Shown here piece by piece: positions 26,889-35,547 of a stretch of DNA of 64,000 nt (its first letter is position 1; each line of letters opens with the position of its first letter). The notes beneath the pieces are model-generated. The model was not told where the DNA came from, made no database searches, and saw nothing but the letters and a program-made list of their open reading frames with translations. The position numbers and the translations under genes are program-made. The DNA is from DQWO01 sp964478545 (GTDB lineage: Bacteria; Desulfobacterota; Anaeroferrophillalia; Anaeroferrophillales; Anaeroferrophillaceae). The DNA lies in contig CAYZIS010000004.1 of NCBI GenBank assembly GCA_964478545.1, positions 62,001 to 126,000 of the forward strand. The letters are read 5' to 3'.

Positions 26889-27449
26889 ATGAAAGTTATT
26901 TTACAGGAGCCGGTAGATCGGCTTGGTAATGTTGGAGATCAGGTTTCAGTTGCTAATGGTTATGCCAGGAATTATCTGATTCCCACCGGATTGGCCATTG
27001 AAGCGAATGAAGGCAATGTGAAATACCAGAAACATCATCAGCGAGTGTTGGAAAAGAAACGGGGTCGTCTGCAGGCTAAAGGTGAAGAACTCAAAAAACG
27101 GATTGAATCAATTTCTCTGGATTTTGAGCGAAAAGTTGGTGAAAAGGGTAAACTTTTTGGTTCAGTAACCAATAAAGATATTGCCGATGCCCTGCTGGAA
27201 AAGGGCATTGAGGTTGACCGACGTAAAATCGACCTGCCGGAGCTGATTAAAGGGGTGGGTAGTTATGTCGCCGTTGTGGTTCTCCAACCGGGAATTGCGG
27301 CTGAAATTGTGGTTCGGGTAGCGGCTGATCTTGAAAGTCAGGCACTGTTGGTTGCAAAAGAGGCAGATGAGTCTGATTCTGCCCCCGTGGAGATGGCTAT
27401 TGCTATTGAAGAAAAAGCGGATGATGAAGCTGTTGAGCAGGACCTTTAG
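26889..27449 (+). CDS. rplI: 50S ribosomal protein L9
   Basis: A 186-residue protein. Begins MKVILQEPVDRLGNVGDQVS and contains the L9 signature VANGYARNYLIPTGLA, a central helix and a C-terminal domain (GKLFGSVTNKDIADAL). An acidic tail from about residue 150 exceeds the usual length of about 150. TTGGAGGA ribosome site; strong terminator 50 bases downstream. Confidence 0.97.
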   Translation: MKVILQEPVDRLGNVGDQVSVANGYARNYLIPTGLAIEANEGNVKYQKHHQRVLEKKRGRLQAKGEELKKRIESISLDFERKVGEKGKLFGSVTNKDIADALLEKGIEVDRRKIDLPELIKGVGSYVAVVVLQPGIAAEIVVRVAADLESQALLVAKEADESDSAPVEMAIAIEEKADDEAVEQDL

Positions 27450-27498
27450 TTCTGACTGGGAAGTTCTTGGTCGGAAATGAATAAAAATATTTTTTCAG

Positions 27499-27530
27499 CC
27501 GGGGAGTTACGATGTAACTCCCCGGTTTTT
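27499..27530 (+). terminator. Intrinsic terminator after rplI
   Basis: CCGGGGAGTTAC (27499-27510), loop GAT, GTAACTCCCCGG (27514-27525), then TTTTT. A perfect 12-bp stem that ends the rpsF-rplI unit before dnaB. Confidence 0.95.
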
Positions 27531-27688
27531 CGTCCCCCCTTTTTTGACAATTTCATTTTGATATGTTAGATTTAAAATAAGATCAAGGCCGTTCATCTCC
27601 CATGGTTGCTTGAGAAAAAAATCCTCTTATAACATGGTGATAGTGCCTATCTGACAATTTGTTCCTCATTTTTTTTAGGACGGGATGC

Positions 27689-29107
27689 ATGGCTCGGGAA
27701 GCTGCTGAGAATAAACTATCTCCCAAACTTCCACCTCAGAATATCATGGCTGAGCAGGCTGTTTTGGGGGGAATAATGCTGGATAATATGGCCATTAACA
27801 AGGTCATGGATATTCTGGATGCCACTGATTTCTATCGGGAGGCCAGTCGGAAAATCTACCAGGTGATGATCGATCTGTCGCTTAAAGGGGAGGCTATTGA
27901 CCTGGTTACGGTTGTTGAGCGTCTGCGGGTCAGGGAGAAACTTGATCAAGTGGGGGGGATTACCTATTTGACCATGCTGGTAGATAGCATCCCAACGGCT
28001 GCCAATATCATTTCCTATGCCAGGATTATCAAGGAGAAATCCATCCTGCGTTTGATGATAGATGCGGCTACCTCCATTGTTGGCCGCTGTTATAATGATA
28101 TTGATGATGTTGATGAGTTGGTTGATGAGGCGGAAAGAACCATCTTTGAAGTGGCTGAAAAGCGGGTTAATCCAGCCTTTTCCCCCATTGAAACGATTGT
28201 AAAGGATAGTTTTAAGGCAATAGAAAGACTTTATGAAAGTCCGGACCTGATTGCCGGGGTGCCGTCAGGGTTTACCGATCTGGATAAAATGACCACTGGT
28301 TTTCAGAATTCCGATCTGATTATTATTGCCGGTCGTCCAAGTATGGGTAAAACTGCTTTTGCCCTTAATATTGCCCAATATGCGGCGATTTCCGGTGAGA
28401 GACCTGTAGCTGTTTTTTCGCTGGAGATGTCCAAAGAGCAGTTGGTTATCAGGATGCTATGTTCTGAAGCTGAAGTTGATGCCCATAAATTGAGAAGTGG
28501 TTTCCTGGCCCGGACAGATTGGCCGAAATTGACGCGGGGTGCCGGAATCCTGTCTGAAGCCCCTATTTTTATCGATGATACACCGGCCATGACGGTTCTG
28601 GAAATGCGGGCGAAGGCCAGGAGGCTGAAAGTGGAACAGAATCTTGGCTTGATTATTGTTGATTATCTCCAGCTTATGCGTGGTCATCGGAACATGGACA
28701 GCCGGGAGCGGGAGATATCGGAAATTTCACGCTCACTGAAAGCATTGGCCAAAGAATTGAATATTCCTGTTATTGCGCTTTCCCAGCTTAACCGGGGGGT
28801 TGAAAGCCGGCAGGATAAACGGCCCCAGCTTTCAGATTTGCGTGAATCGGGGGCTCTTGAGCAGGATGCCGATGTCATTCTCTTTGTCTATCGGGATGAG
28901 GTTTATGATAAGGATAATACTGATAATAAGGGCATGGCGGAAATAATAGTCGGAAAACAGCGTAATGGGCCGGTGGGAATTGTGCGCTTAAGATTTCTGC
29001 ATCAGTTTACCGCCTTTAAAAATTTGGACCAGCGATTTGATGATCTTATGGCCAGTGAGATTGAAGGTGCCGATGACTTTGCTTATTTTGATAAGACGAA
29101 AGAATGA
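27689..29107 (+). CDS. dnaB: Replicative DNA helicase DnaB
   Basis: A 472-residue protein from ATG 27689 (AGGACGGG upstream); a TTG-led extension to 27659 is less likely. The N-terminal domain begins PPQNIMAEQAVLGGIMLDN. The RecA-like helicase has Walker A GRPSMGKTAF, VFSLEMSKEQLVIRML, Walker B LIIVDYLQLM, ISRSLKALAKELNIPVIALS, and LRESGALEQDADVILF with the arginine-rich end. No intein is seen. Its stop is two bases before element C1. Confidence 0.98.
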   Translation: MAREAAENKLSPKLPPQNIMAEQAVLGGIMLDNMAINKVMDILDATDFYREASRKIYQVMIDLSLKGEAIDLVTVVERLRVREKLDQVGGITYLTMLVDSIPTAANIISYARIIKEKSILRLMIDAATSIVGRCYNDIDDVDELVDEAERTIFEVAEKRVNPAFSPIETIVKDSFKAIERLYESPDLIAGVPSGFTDLDKMTTGFQNSDLIIIAGRPSMGKTAFALNIAQYAAISGERPVAVFSLEMSKEQLVIRMLCSEAEVDAHKLRSGFLARTDWPKLTRGAGILSEAPIFIDDTPAMTVLEMRAKARRLKVEQNLGLIIVDYLQLMRGHRNMDSREREISEISRSLKALAKELNIPVIALSQLNRGVESRQDKRPQLSDLRESGALEQDADVILFVYRDEVYDKDNTDNKGMAEIIVGKQRNGPVGIVRLRFLHQFTAFKNLDQRFDDLMASEIEGADDFAYFDKTKE

Positions 29108-29108
29108 T

Positions 29109-29296
29109 GATGGCTTCGTAAAAGCTCCATCTTCTCTTTTATGCTGCAACCTTCGTCATTGTAGCGTACGGTAAAGTACGCCTCATGACTCAGGTTTTGC
29201 GCCGTGAGCGACAGCGAGGAAGTACTCTTGGGGTGCATGTCTCGAATATGAAGCTTTTGCTTTGCCATCGGTTTTGTGACTTTTCACGAAAGCATC
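29109..29296 (+). repeat. Family C non-coding element, copy C1 (188 bp)
   Basis: GATGGCTTCGTAAAA at the left and TTTTCACGAAAGCATC at the right are inverted ends. The interior has a GTCAT..GCGTAC / GTACGC..ATGAC stem. A second copy at 34216-34461 also directly follows a stop codon. No coding capacity. Confidence 0.75.
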
Positions 29297-29300
29297 GAGA

Positions 29301-29519
29301 ATGAAACAGAAAAACAGACGGATAATGTATAAAAAAGAATGGTGGATAATCTTTTTTATCCTCGGATTCTTTTTTATTAATTATCCTATTATGCATATTT
29401 TCAACAAGGATTACCAGATATTTGGTTATCCTGCCTTCTTTCTCTACCTGATGGTGGGGTGGCTATGCTCAATTATGGTAATTTTTTTTTATGTCTGGTT
29501 GGCTGAACATGAAGAATGA
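29301..29519 (+). CDS. Small two-helix membrane protein, unknown
   Basis: A 72-residue protein (or 63 from ATG 29328) with two hydrophobic helices (WWIIFFILGFFFINYPIM and YPAFFLYLMVGWLCSIMVIF) and an acidic end. Size and pattern resemble the small proteins found beside sodium:solute symporters, but no symporter is here, so it may be an orphan. It is tightly wedged between element C1 (ends 29296) and element B1 (starts 29522). No strong Shine-Dalgarno. I do not recognise a named family. Confidence 0.5.
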   Translation: MKQKNRRIMYKKEWWIIFFILGFFFINYPIMHIFNKDYQIFGYPAFFLYLMVGWLCSIMVIFFYVWLAEHEE

Positions 29520-29521
29520 GA

Positions 29522-29658
29522 CTCAACTTTCTGAAAGAGTCCTTAGTTGCTCTGAAAACAGTCCTGTCTGTCGCCGTGCCTGCCGGCAGGCTGGGCGGAC
29601 ACGGCTGAAAGAAATTTACAGGTGATGTATCTCTGGTAATGCAAGTTAAAAAGTTGAG
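29522..29658 (-). repeat. Family B non-coding element, copy B1 (137 bp)
   Basis: Ends CTCAACTTTCTGA and AAAAGTTGAG are inverted. The GC-rich interior TGCCTGCCGGCAGGCTGGGC also occurs in B5 (48518-48648) and B6 (56170-56370). The strand given is relative to B5. Confidence 0.65.
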
Positions 29659-29714
29659 ATGAGAGCTGTACAGCCTGACATGGCTTGGGATAATGACGGT
29701 TTGGAGGGTTGGAA

Positions 29715-30179
29715 ATGTTAAATTATCGCAAAAAAATCCTGGTGGCCGTTGATGGCTCAGCAGTTTCCGACAAAGCGGTGTATGAAGCTGTCTGGATGGC
29801 TGGTTGTTCTAAAGCTGCCTTTCCTAATAAAGTTTATGCCGTTTTTTCCAAGGTGGTTCATTCCGATGATTACCTTGATATGTTTCCCACTTCTCCCCGT
29901 CCTGTGGTCGGTGAAGACGATCGCTGTTGGGAGGAAATTATTGAGATGGTTTTCCTGGTGGCGAGGAAACTGGCCCGGGAAAATGGGGTGGAACTGGAAA
30001 CCCGGGTGGTTTCCGGATCTCCGGCAGATAGTATCATCAGGCTGGCCAGGGAAATTGACGCGGATGTCATTGTTATCGGTGGCACCGGCAAAGGCCGGGT
30101 GGCCAGGAGCTTGTTGGGAAGCGTATCTGCTGAAGTTATGAATAAGGCTCCCTGCAGTGTTTATCTGGTAAGGGCCTGA
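29715..30179 (+). CDS. Universal stress protein (UspA family)
   Basis: A 154-residue protein. ATG 29715 is chosen because GGAGG lies eight bases upstream; a TTG two codons before is possible. Single Usp domain: KILVAVDGSAVSDKAV at the start and the ATP-binding motif GGTGKGRVARSLLGSVS near the end, followed by APCSVYLVR. The Gly-rich loop is intact, so nucleotide binding is likely. Standalone, convergent with the fdhD-like gene (5 bases apart). Confidence 0.93.
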   Translation: MLNYRKKILVAVDGSAVSDKAVYEAVWMAGCSKAAFPNKVYAVFSKVVHSDDYLDMFPTSPRPVVGEDDRCWEEIIEMVFLVARKLARENGVELETRVVSGSPADSIIRLAREIDADVIVIGGTGKGRVARSLLGSVSAEVMNKAPCSVYLVRA

Positions 30180-30184
30180 CAAAT

Positions 30185-30988
30185 TTATCCTTGACGTAAC
30201 ACCAGGGGACTTTTAGGAGTATAAAGAATTCCACTCTCATCGCGGAGGCTGCCGATATAGGTAATGCCGGCCTGCTCCAGGATTTTTACGGCGTTATTCG
30301 TCGGGGCTGAGATGGAGAGTGCCAGCGGAAAACCGGCCTTGACGATCATCCAGGCAATGGCAATGTTGATCCGGCCACTGAAGACAGCGATCAGCTCTCT
30401 CCGCACTAATTCATGTTGCAGACAAAATCCTAATGCCTTATGTAAAGCGTGGGTCCGGCTGGCGTCTTCCTGACAGGTGAGTAATTTTCCTTCCCGGTTG
30501 AATAAACCTACGGCATGCGCGGCCCGGGAACTGGCGTAAAGCTCCTGATGGGCAGTCATGATTTGAGGGAATCGTAAGAGTTCCCCAAAGGAGAATTCTG
30601 TATACAAGCAGGCAGGTGCCGTTTCAGTCCGGCTGAGTGTCTGCCGCATATCCACCGTTGTCGGGGGGGTAAAGGATGTTTTAATCCCCGGAACCATGAT
30701 AGTCATGGTGTCCTCATCAATGTTTCCCTGCTTCTTTCCAGCCCCGGGATATAACTGAATATCGTCGATTTCAGTGGCAGAGGTTATGATTCCCTGGGCA
30801 AAAAGGATGCCGATCGCCATGAGCTCATCATCAATGGGCGTTCGGCTGGTGCTCAGGAAGGGCTGGTCGTTGACGATTATCTTCAGGGGAATTTCGTTGA
30901 TCAATGGCAGGTTGGTGGCTTGGGGTTCGCGGCTGTCCTGGTAGCGGATGACAGGGCATTGACTGCTTGCGGCTGAGAAAGTGGTCAT
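30185..30988 (-). CDS. fdhD: FdhD/NarQ-family protein lacking the sulfurtransferase Cys pair
   Basis: A 267-residue protein over the full FdhD length. Family features are NEIPLKIIVNDQPF, DDELMAIGILFAQGII, SRAAHAVGLFNREGKLL, LHKALGF, VFSGRINIAIAWMIVKAGFP and SISAPTNNAVKILEQAGIT. FdhD transfers sulfur from IscS to the Mo/W cofactor of formate dehydrogenase through a CGxCG motif. Here that region reads TAPACLYTEFSF, with a single Cys, and EDVGRHNAxDK is EDASRTHALHK. It is therefore either a diverged paralogue that binds cofactor without transferring sulfur or a gene starting to decay; the frame is intact. No formate dehydrogenase genes are in the window. Confidence 0.8.
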   Translation of the reverse strand: MTTFSAASSQCPVIRYQDSREPQATNLPLINEIPLKIIVNDQPFLSTSRTPIDDELMAIGILFAQGIITSATEIDDIQLYPGAGKKQGNIDEDTMTIMVPGIKTSFTPPTTVDMRQTLSRTETAPACLYTEFSFGELLRFPQIMTAHQELYASSRAAHAVGLFNREGKLLTCQEDASRTHALHKALGFCLQHELVRRELIAVFSGRINIAIAWMIVKAGFPLALSISAPTNNAVKILEQAGITYIGSLRDESGILYTPKSPLVLRQG

Positions 30989-31219
30989 TGAAGGTGGCCT
31001 TTTAAATATCTAAGGCGGGCTGCTCCTGCAACCCAAAAGAAATTTACCGGGATGTTCCGGCATGGCTATCGCTCATTCTTGCCGGCCGTCTCGGTTAACA
31101 AAATATTATTAGCACAAAAAGTATACTGGACAACAGGGATAAATAAGAATTATTAATCTTTTTTGGCCGCAAAGATTTTCCTGCTTATAGGTGGTGTTCT
31201 TCCAGAATTCCGACATTAA
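30989..31219. repeat. Gap with partial family B copy (B7) and isolated family A end
   Basis: GATGTTCCGGCATGGCT (about 31050) and following bases match one arm of family B. GTATACTGGACAACAGG (about 31119) resembles an isolated family A end. No gene seen. Confidence 0.5.
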
Positions 31220-31416
31220 GGTCCTATATTTTGTCAACTGAAGTTACTTCAGGCGCTTTTTTGCGCTCGATTACCTGTTTTTTCAACGACTCATTACGCT
31301 GAAATTGCCAAACTCGCCCTTTCGGGCTCAGACAGGTCAATTTCTGCGCTCCATTCGCCGGAAAAAACAACGGTATCTCACGATGTCGTGCCGGAAGTAA
31401 CTTCAATTGGACATCC
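31220..31416 (+). repeat. Family A non-coding element, copy A2 (about 197 bp)
   Basis: Same core as A1: GGCGC-(TTTTTT)-GCGCT hairpin, then GAAATTG / CAATTTC stem around GCCCtttcGGGC, then CTCACGATGTCG. The stem differs from A1 (AAAGTTG / CAACTTT) by matched changes on both sides. Ends GGTCC and GGACATCC; inner ends GAAGTTACTTC are palindromic. Confidence 0.75.
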
Positions 31417-31476
31417 TGCAAAAGTTTCCTTATATTGGAATTCCAGTTTCTTGACAGTAACCGGGCAATTTGTTAG

Positions 31477-31962
31477 ATGAATCAGCACTTGTGGGATACC
31501 TATTATATGTCCCTGGCCCTTGATGAGGCGAGGCAGGCTTTTTTGCTCGGAGAAACCCCGGTTGGGGCCTTAGCAGTGCGTGGGAATGAAATTATTGCCC
31601 GGGGGGGGAATCTCAAGGAACAGAAACGGCTGGCTTTTTCCCATGCCGAGCTGGAAGTGATGACTCAGGCCAGCCGGGTGGTGGGTGACTGGCGCTTGTC
31701 GGAAGTGACCCTTTATGTGACTCTGGAACCCTGTATTATGTGTGCGGGTGCCATGTTGCAGGCCCGATTGAAGCGACTGGTGTATGGTTGTGCCGATCCC
31801 AAAGCCGGGGCCATTGAATCACTGTATTCCCTGGCTGAAGATAGCCGCTTGAATCATCAGATTTCAGTCAGCAGCGGGGTTCTGGCCAGCCAGTCACGAA
31901 AAATGTTGCAGCAGTTTTTTCAATTATTGAGAATGAGAAACAAACTATCGAAGAAAGGTTAG
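31477..31962 (+). CDS. tadA: tRNA adenosine(34) deaminase TadA
   Basis: A 161-residue protein. Zn/catalytic motifs of the cytidine-deaminase fold are intact: His56-Ala-Glu58 (FSHAELE) and Cys86/Cys89 (EPCIMCAGAM), with ETPVGA and the N-terminal LALDEARQA helix typical of TadA. It makes inosine at the wobble position of tRNA-Arg(ACG). Seven bases upstream of ahcY; start of a tadA-ahcY-era run. Confidence 0.95.
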   Translation: MNQHLWDTYYMSLALDEARQAFLLGETPVGALAVRGNEIIARGGNLKEQKRLAFSHAELEVMTQASRVVGDWRLSEVTLYVTLEPCIMCAGAMLQARLKRLVYGCADPKAGAIESLYSLAEDSRLNHQISVSSGVLASQSRKMLQQFFQLLRMRNKLSKKG

Positions 31963-31969
31963 GTGAACA

Positions 31970-33307
31970 ATGAGTAAGATGGATAACTATCACGTGAAGG
32001 ATTTGAACCTGGCGCCGGAAGGGCGGCTGCGGATTGAATGGGCGGGCCAGAATATGCCGGTGCTGGAACTTATTAATGAGCGGTTCAAAAAGGAAAAACC
32101 CCTGGCTGGAGTTCGCCTTTCCGCTTGCCTCCATGTGACTACGGAAACGGCCAACTTGGCTATTACCTTGAAGAATGGCGGTGCTGATCTGGTTTTGTGT
32201 GCCTCAAATCCATTGAGTACCCAGGATGATGTGGCTGCTGCCCTGGTTGCTGACCATCAAATTCCGGTTTATGCCATTAAAGGCGAAGACAATGTTACCT
32301 ACTATGAACATCTTCGAGCGGCGTTGGCACATTTCCCCCTGATTACCATGGATGACGGGGCTGACCTGGTTTCATCCCTCCATTTTATCGCCCTGGATAA
32401 ACTGGCGGAGGTTAATCCGGTAGTTAGAACCTGGGCTGAAAAGCTGGCTGTTGATGAGCGGCAGAGGTTGATCTCCGGAGTTATTGGTGGGACCGAAGAA
32501 ACCACTACCGGGGTGATCAGATTGAAAAGTATGGAGCGTGACGGGGTTTTGTGCTTTCCGGTGGTCGCGGTCAATGATGCTAGTACCAAGCATTTTTTTG
32601 ACAACCGCTACGGAACCGGGCAAAGTACTCTGGATGGCATCATCAGGGCCACCAACCGTTTGCTGGCTGGCAGCACGTTTGTAGTTTGTGGTTATGGTTG
32701 GTGTGGTAAGGGCCTGGCCATGCGGGCTAAGGGTATGGGAGCGAATGTGGTGGTTACTGAGGTCGATCATCTGGCGTCCCTGGAAGCAGTTATGGATGGA
32801 TTTCGGGTTATGCCGTTACTGAAAGCGGCTGAAATAGGCGATTTTTTCTGTACGGTTACCGGTGATATGCATGTTATTGATCAGGCCCATTTTGCGGTGA
32901 TGAAGGATGGGGCGATTGTTGCCAATTCCGGTCATTTTGATGTGGAAATTAATTTGGATGCCCTGGCGGAGATGGCTACAAACCGACGAAATATCCGTGA
33001 ATTTGTCGAAGAATTCACCCTTGAGGATGGGCGCCGGATTAATGTTTTAGGTGAAGGCCGGCTGGTAAACCTGGCAGCGGCCGAAGGACACCCTGCGAGT
33101 GTCATGGACATGAGTTTTGCCAATCAGGCTCTGTCGGCCGAATATATGCTGCAAGAGGCTAAAATCCTGAAACAGAAAGTTTATGCGGTTCCCCGGGAAA
33201 TTGACCTGCGCATTGCGGCCTTAAAACTGAAAGCCATGGGGATTGAAATTGATACCTTGACGCCGGAGCAGGAAAAATATCTCAATAGTTGGGAGCTTGG
33301 AACCTGA
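31970..33307 (+). CDS. ahcY: Adenosylhomocysteinase (SAH hydrolase)
   Basis: A 445-residue protein. Substrate domain motifs are LSACLHVTTETANLAITL, ALCASNPLSTQDDVAAAL-like (VLCASNPLSTQDD) and YAIKGEDNVTYYEH; the NAD domain is VCGYGWCGKGLAMRAKGMGA. NSGHFDVEI and the C-terminal LAAAEGHPASVMDMSFANQA are also typical. It hydrolyses S-adenosylhomocysteine to adenosine and homocysteine in the methyl cycle. The GYGWCGKG form is the shorter, archaeal/anaerobe type. Six bases before era. Confidence 0.97.
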   Translation: MSKMDNYHVKDLNLAPEGRLRIEWAGQNMPVLELINERFKKEKPLAGVRLSACLHVTTETANLAITLKNGGADLVLCASNPLSTQDDVAAALVADHQIPVYAIKGEDNVTYYEHLRAALAHFPLITMDDGADLVSSLHFIALDKLAEVNPVVRTWAEKLAVDERQRLISGVIGGTEETTTGVIRLKSMERDGVLCFPVVAVNDASTKHFFDNRYGTGQSTLDGIIRATNRLLAGSTFVVCGYGWCGKGLAMRAKGMGANVVVTEVDHLASLEAVMDGFRVMPLLKAAEIGDFFCTVTGDMHVIDQAHFAVMKDGAIVANSGHFDVEINLDALAEMATNRRNIREFVEEFTLEDGRRINVLGEGRLVNLAAAEGHPASVMDMSFANQALSAEYMLQEAKILKQKVYAVPREIDLRIAALKLKAMGIEIDTLTPEQEKYLNSWELGT

Positions 33308-33313
33308 GCTGAT

Positions 33314-34210
33314 ATGACAGCATTTCATTGTGGCTACGTGGGAATCTTCGGCCGTCCCAATGTTGGGAAGTCAACCTTCCTCAACCAGGTTCTGGGGGAA
33401 AAAATTGCCATAGTTACGGCGAAGCCCCAGACCACCAGGAATCGGATTGTCGGGATTAAAAATCATGAAAATGAACAGTTGATTCTGGTTGATACGCCGG
33501 GAATTCATCGGCCGCGAGGTTCCCTGAATCAGGCCCTGATGGACTGTACCATGAGTGTTTTGCGGGATGTGGATGTGAGTCTCTTTTTATTTGCGGCTGA
33601 CCAGGACACCCTAAGCCCCGGCGAAAAGGATTTATTGACTATCCTGGTGCGGGAAAACCGGCAGTTTATTCCCGTTATCAATAAGATTGATCTGGTTGAC
33701 CGGCAGGTTGATGATTTGCCCTTAACTCAGCAGATTGTTAAATATCTTCCCGGGCAAAAGAGTCCGATCCAGTCAGTTTCCGCTTTGACCGGGGAGGGAG
33801 TTGAACCGCTGGTTGAAAAACTATGCCGATTTCTTCCTGAGTCACCACCTCTTTTTCCCCAGGATGCCAATACGGAAATCAGTGAGCGTTTCTGGGTTCA
33901 GGAGGTGGTGCGGGAGAAGATTTTTCAGTTTACCCATCATGAGGTGCCCTATTCAACCGCGGCGATGATTGACTATTTTCATGACCGGGAAACCAGGTTA
34001 TCAATCGGGGTGACGATTTTTGTGGAGCAGCCTTCACAGAAGGGGATTATTATCGGTCGCCAGGGACGGATGTTGAAGACTATTGGGACGGCGGCCCGTA
34101 AGGAAATTGAGGCATTGGTTGGGATTCCGGTTTTTTTGGAATTGTGGGTATCGGTGGAAAAGAACTGGACTAAAAACCCGGCGGCCTTAAAGCGGTTTGG
34201 TTATCGGTAA
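33314..34210 (+). CDS. era: GTPase Era
   Basis: A 298-residue protein with G1 GRPNVGKSTFLN, G3 DTPGIH, G4 NKIDLV and a C-terminal KH domain (IIIGRQGRMLKTIGTAARKE) with the final ELWVSVEKNW. Binds 16S rRNA in 30S assembly. Ends five bases before element C2. Confidence 0.97.
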   Translation: MTAFHCGYVGIFGRPNVGKSTFLNQVLGEKIAIVTAKPQTTRNRIVGIKNHENEQLILVDTPGIHRPRGSLNQALMDCTMSVLRDVDVSLFLFAADQDTLSPGEKDLLTILVRENRQFIPVINKIDLVDRQVDDLPLTQQIVKYLPGQKSPIQSVSALTGEGVEPLVEKLCRFLPESPPLFPQDANTEISERFWVQEVVREKIFQFTHHEVPYSTAAMIDYFHDRETRLSIGVTIFVEQPSQKGIIIGRQGRMLKTIGTAARKEIEALVGIPVFLELWVSVEKNWTKNPAALKRFGYR

Positions 34211-34215
34211 ATGGT

Positions 34216-34461
34216 GATGGCTTCGTAAAAACTCCATCTTCTTCGTTATGCTGCAACCCTCGTCATTATAACGTACTGTAAGTACGCCTCATGACTAAGG
34301 TTTTGCCTGCCTCGAATATGAAGCCTTTACTGTGCCAGGCAGGCCATGGACGGCCGGTGGGAATGAGTTGGAGCCATGCCCGGACATCATCAAAAATAAT
34401 TACTTACTTTCCAGATGTTGGGCCGCCAAAGCGGATTGAGAACGCTTTTTACGAAAGCATC
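34216..34461 (+). repeat. Family C element C2 with a family B fragment (B2) nested inside
   Basis: Left end GATGGCTTCGTAAAA (34216-34230), right end TTTTTACGAAAGCATC (34446-34461). The interior matches C1 up to about 34318. A family B piece (GGCCATGGACGGCCGG... GAGCCATGCCCGGACATC) then intervenes until about 34440, so B2 landed inside C2. Confidence 0.7.
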
Positions 34462-34518
34462 AGTGCCGAATCTGAAAAATTTCTTTTTGTGAATGTAAAC
34501 GTAACAGACGGAACAAAA

Positions 34519-35547
34519 ATGGATACTGCACAGGTAAAAATGTTTTCCCGACAGCGGTTGGAAGATATTATCGCCGGGATGGCCGGTCGGCGTATCATGG
34601 TCATCGGTGATGTCATGGTGGATCAGTTTATCCGTGGTGCTGTCGAGCGGATTTCTCCTGAAGCTCCGGTGCCAGTGGTTCAGGTGCAAAAGGAACAGAG
34701 TCTGCCGGGTGGAGCGGCAAATGTGGTTCGTAATCTGGTGGCCATGGGTGTCCGAGCGGAAATTGTTTCGGCCATTGGCTGTGATCATGAGGGAGAAGTC
34801 CTGGCTTCAATGTTGTCGGCAATGGATTGCCCGGCCGGCTATTTGGTCCGGGATGAAAAACGCCGGACCAGTGTCAAGACCCGGGTAGTTGCTCAGCATC
34901 AGCAGGTGGTGCGCTTTGATCGTGAAACTCTTGATCCACTCGATCCGGCAACTATTGATCAACTGCGGAAATCCATCCAGGAACTGACGCCGCGGATGGA
35001 TGGAGTTATTGTTTCTGATTATGGAAAAGGGGTGGTCAATAAGCGTGTTTTTGAGGCGTTAGTTGACGGGTGTCAACAGGACGGTATTTTCCTGGCCGTT
35101 GATCCCAAAGTGAAGAATTTTTCTTTTTATCATGATCTGGATCTGATTACCCCCAATACCAGGGAAGCATCACAGGCCTGTGCTTTTTCCCTTGATACGC
35201 CGGCGGCGGTGGAAAAGTCAGGCGTTTTTATGAAGCAGCGGTTTCGCAGCGCCAGTGTTATTATTACCCGGGGAGAAGAGGGGATGGCGATTTTTCCGTC
35301 CGTCGGTGATATGTTGTTGTTACCCACCTTGGCCAAAGAGGTTTTTGATGTGACGGGAGCGGGTGATACGGTTATTGCCCTGGCGACGGCAGCGGCTCTG
35401 GTTCCTGGGGTTTCGCTGGTGGAAGCTGCCGGAGTTGCCAACCTGGCTGCCGGGGTGGCGGTGGGTAAATTGGGGACGGCCCAGGTTATGCCTGAAGAGA
35501 TTATTGATTATCATCAGAAATTGTCGTTTTCCCAGAAAATGCCATGA
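34519..35547 (+). CDS. rfaE1: D-glycero-beta-D-manno-heptose-7-phosphate kinase
   Basis: A 342-residue protein from ATG 34519. The frame is open further upstream, but those codons lie in elements C2/B2 and encode nothing conserved. PfkB/ribokinase-type domain: RIMVIGDVMVDQFIRG, GGAANVVRNLVAMG, IVSDYGKGV, TPNTREA and TGAGDTVIALATAAALV with catalytic Asp. It phosphorylates heptose-7-phosphate in LPS inner-core ADP-heptose synthesis. The cytidylyl/adenylyl half of HldE is absent here, so it is the split type. Overlaps the next gene by ATGA. Confidence 0.93.
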   Translation: MDTAQVKMFSRQRLEDIIAGMAGRRIMVIGDVMVDQFIRGAVERISPEAPVPVVQVQKEQSLPGGAANVVRNLVAMGVRAEIVSAIGCDHEGEVLASMLSAMDCPAGYLVRDEKRRTSVKTRVVAQHQQVVRFDRETLDPLDPATIDQLRKSIQELTPRMDGVIVSDYGKGVVNKRVFEALVDGCQQDGIFLAVDPKVKNFSFYHDLDLITPNTREASQACAFSLDTPAAVEKSGVFMKQRFRSASVIITRGEEGMAIFPSVGDMLLLPTLAKEVFDVTGAGDTVIALATAAALVPGVSLVEAAGVANLAAGVAVGKLGTAQVMPEEIIDYHQKLSFSQKMP

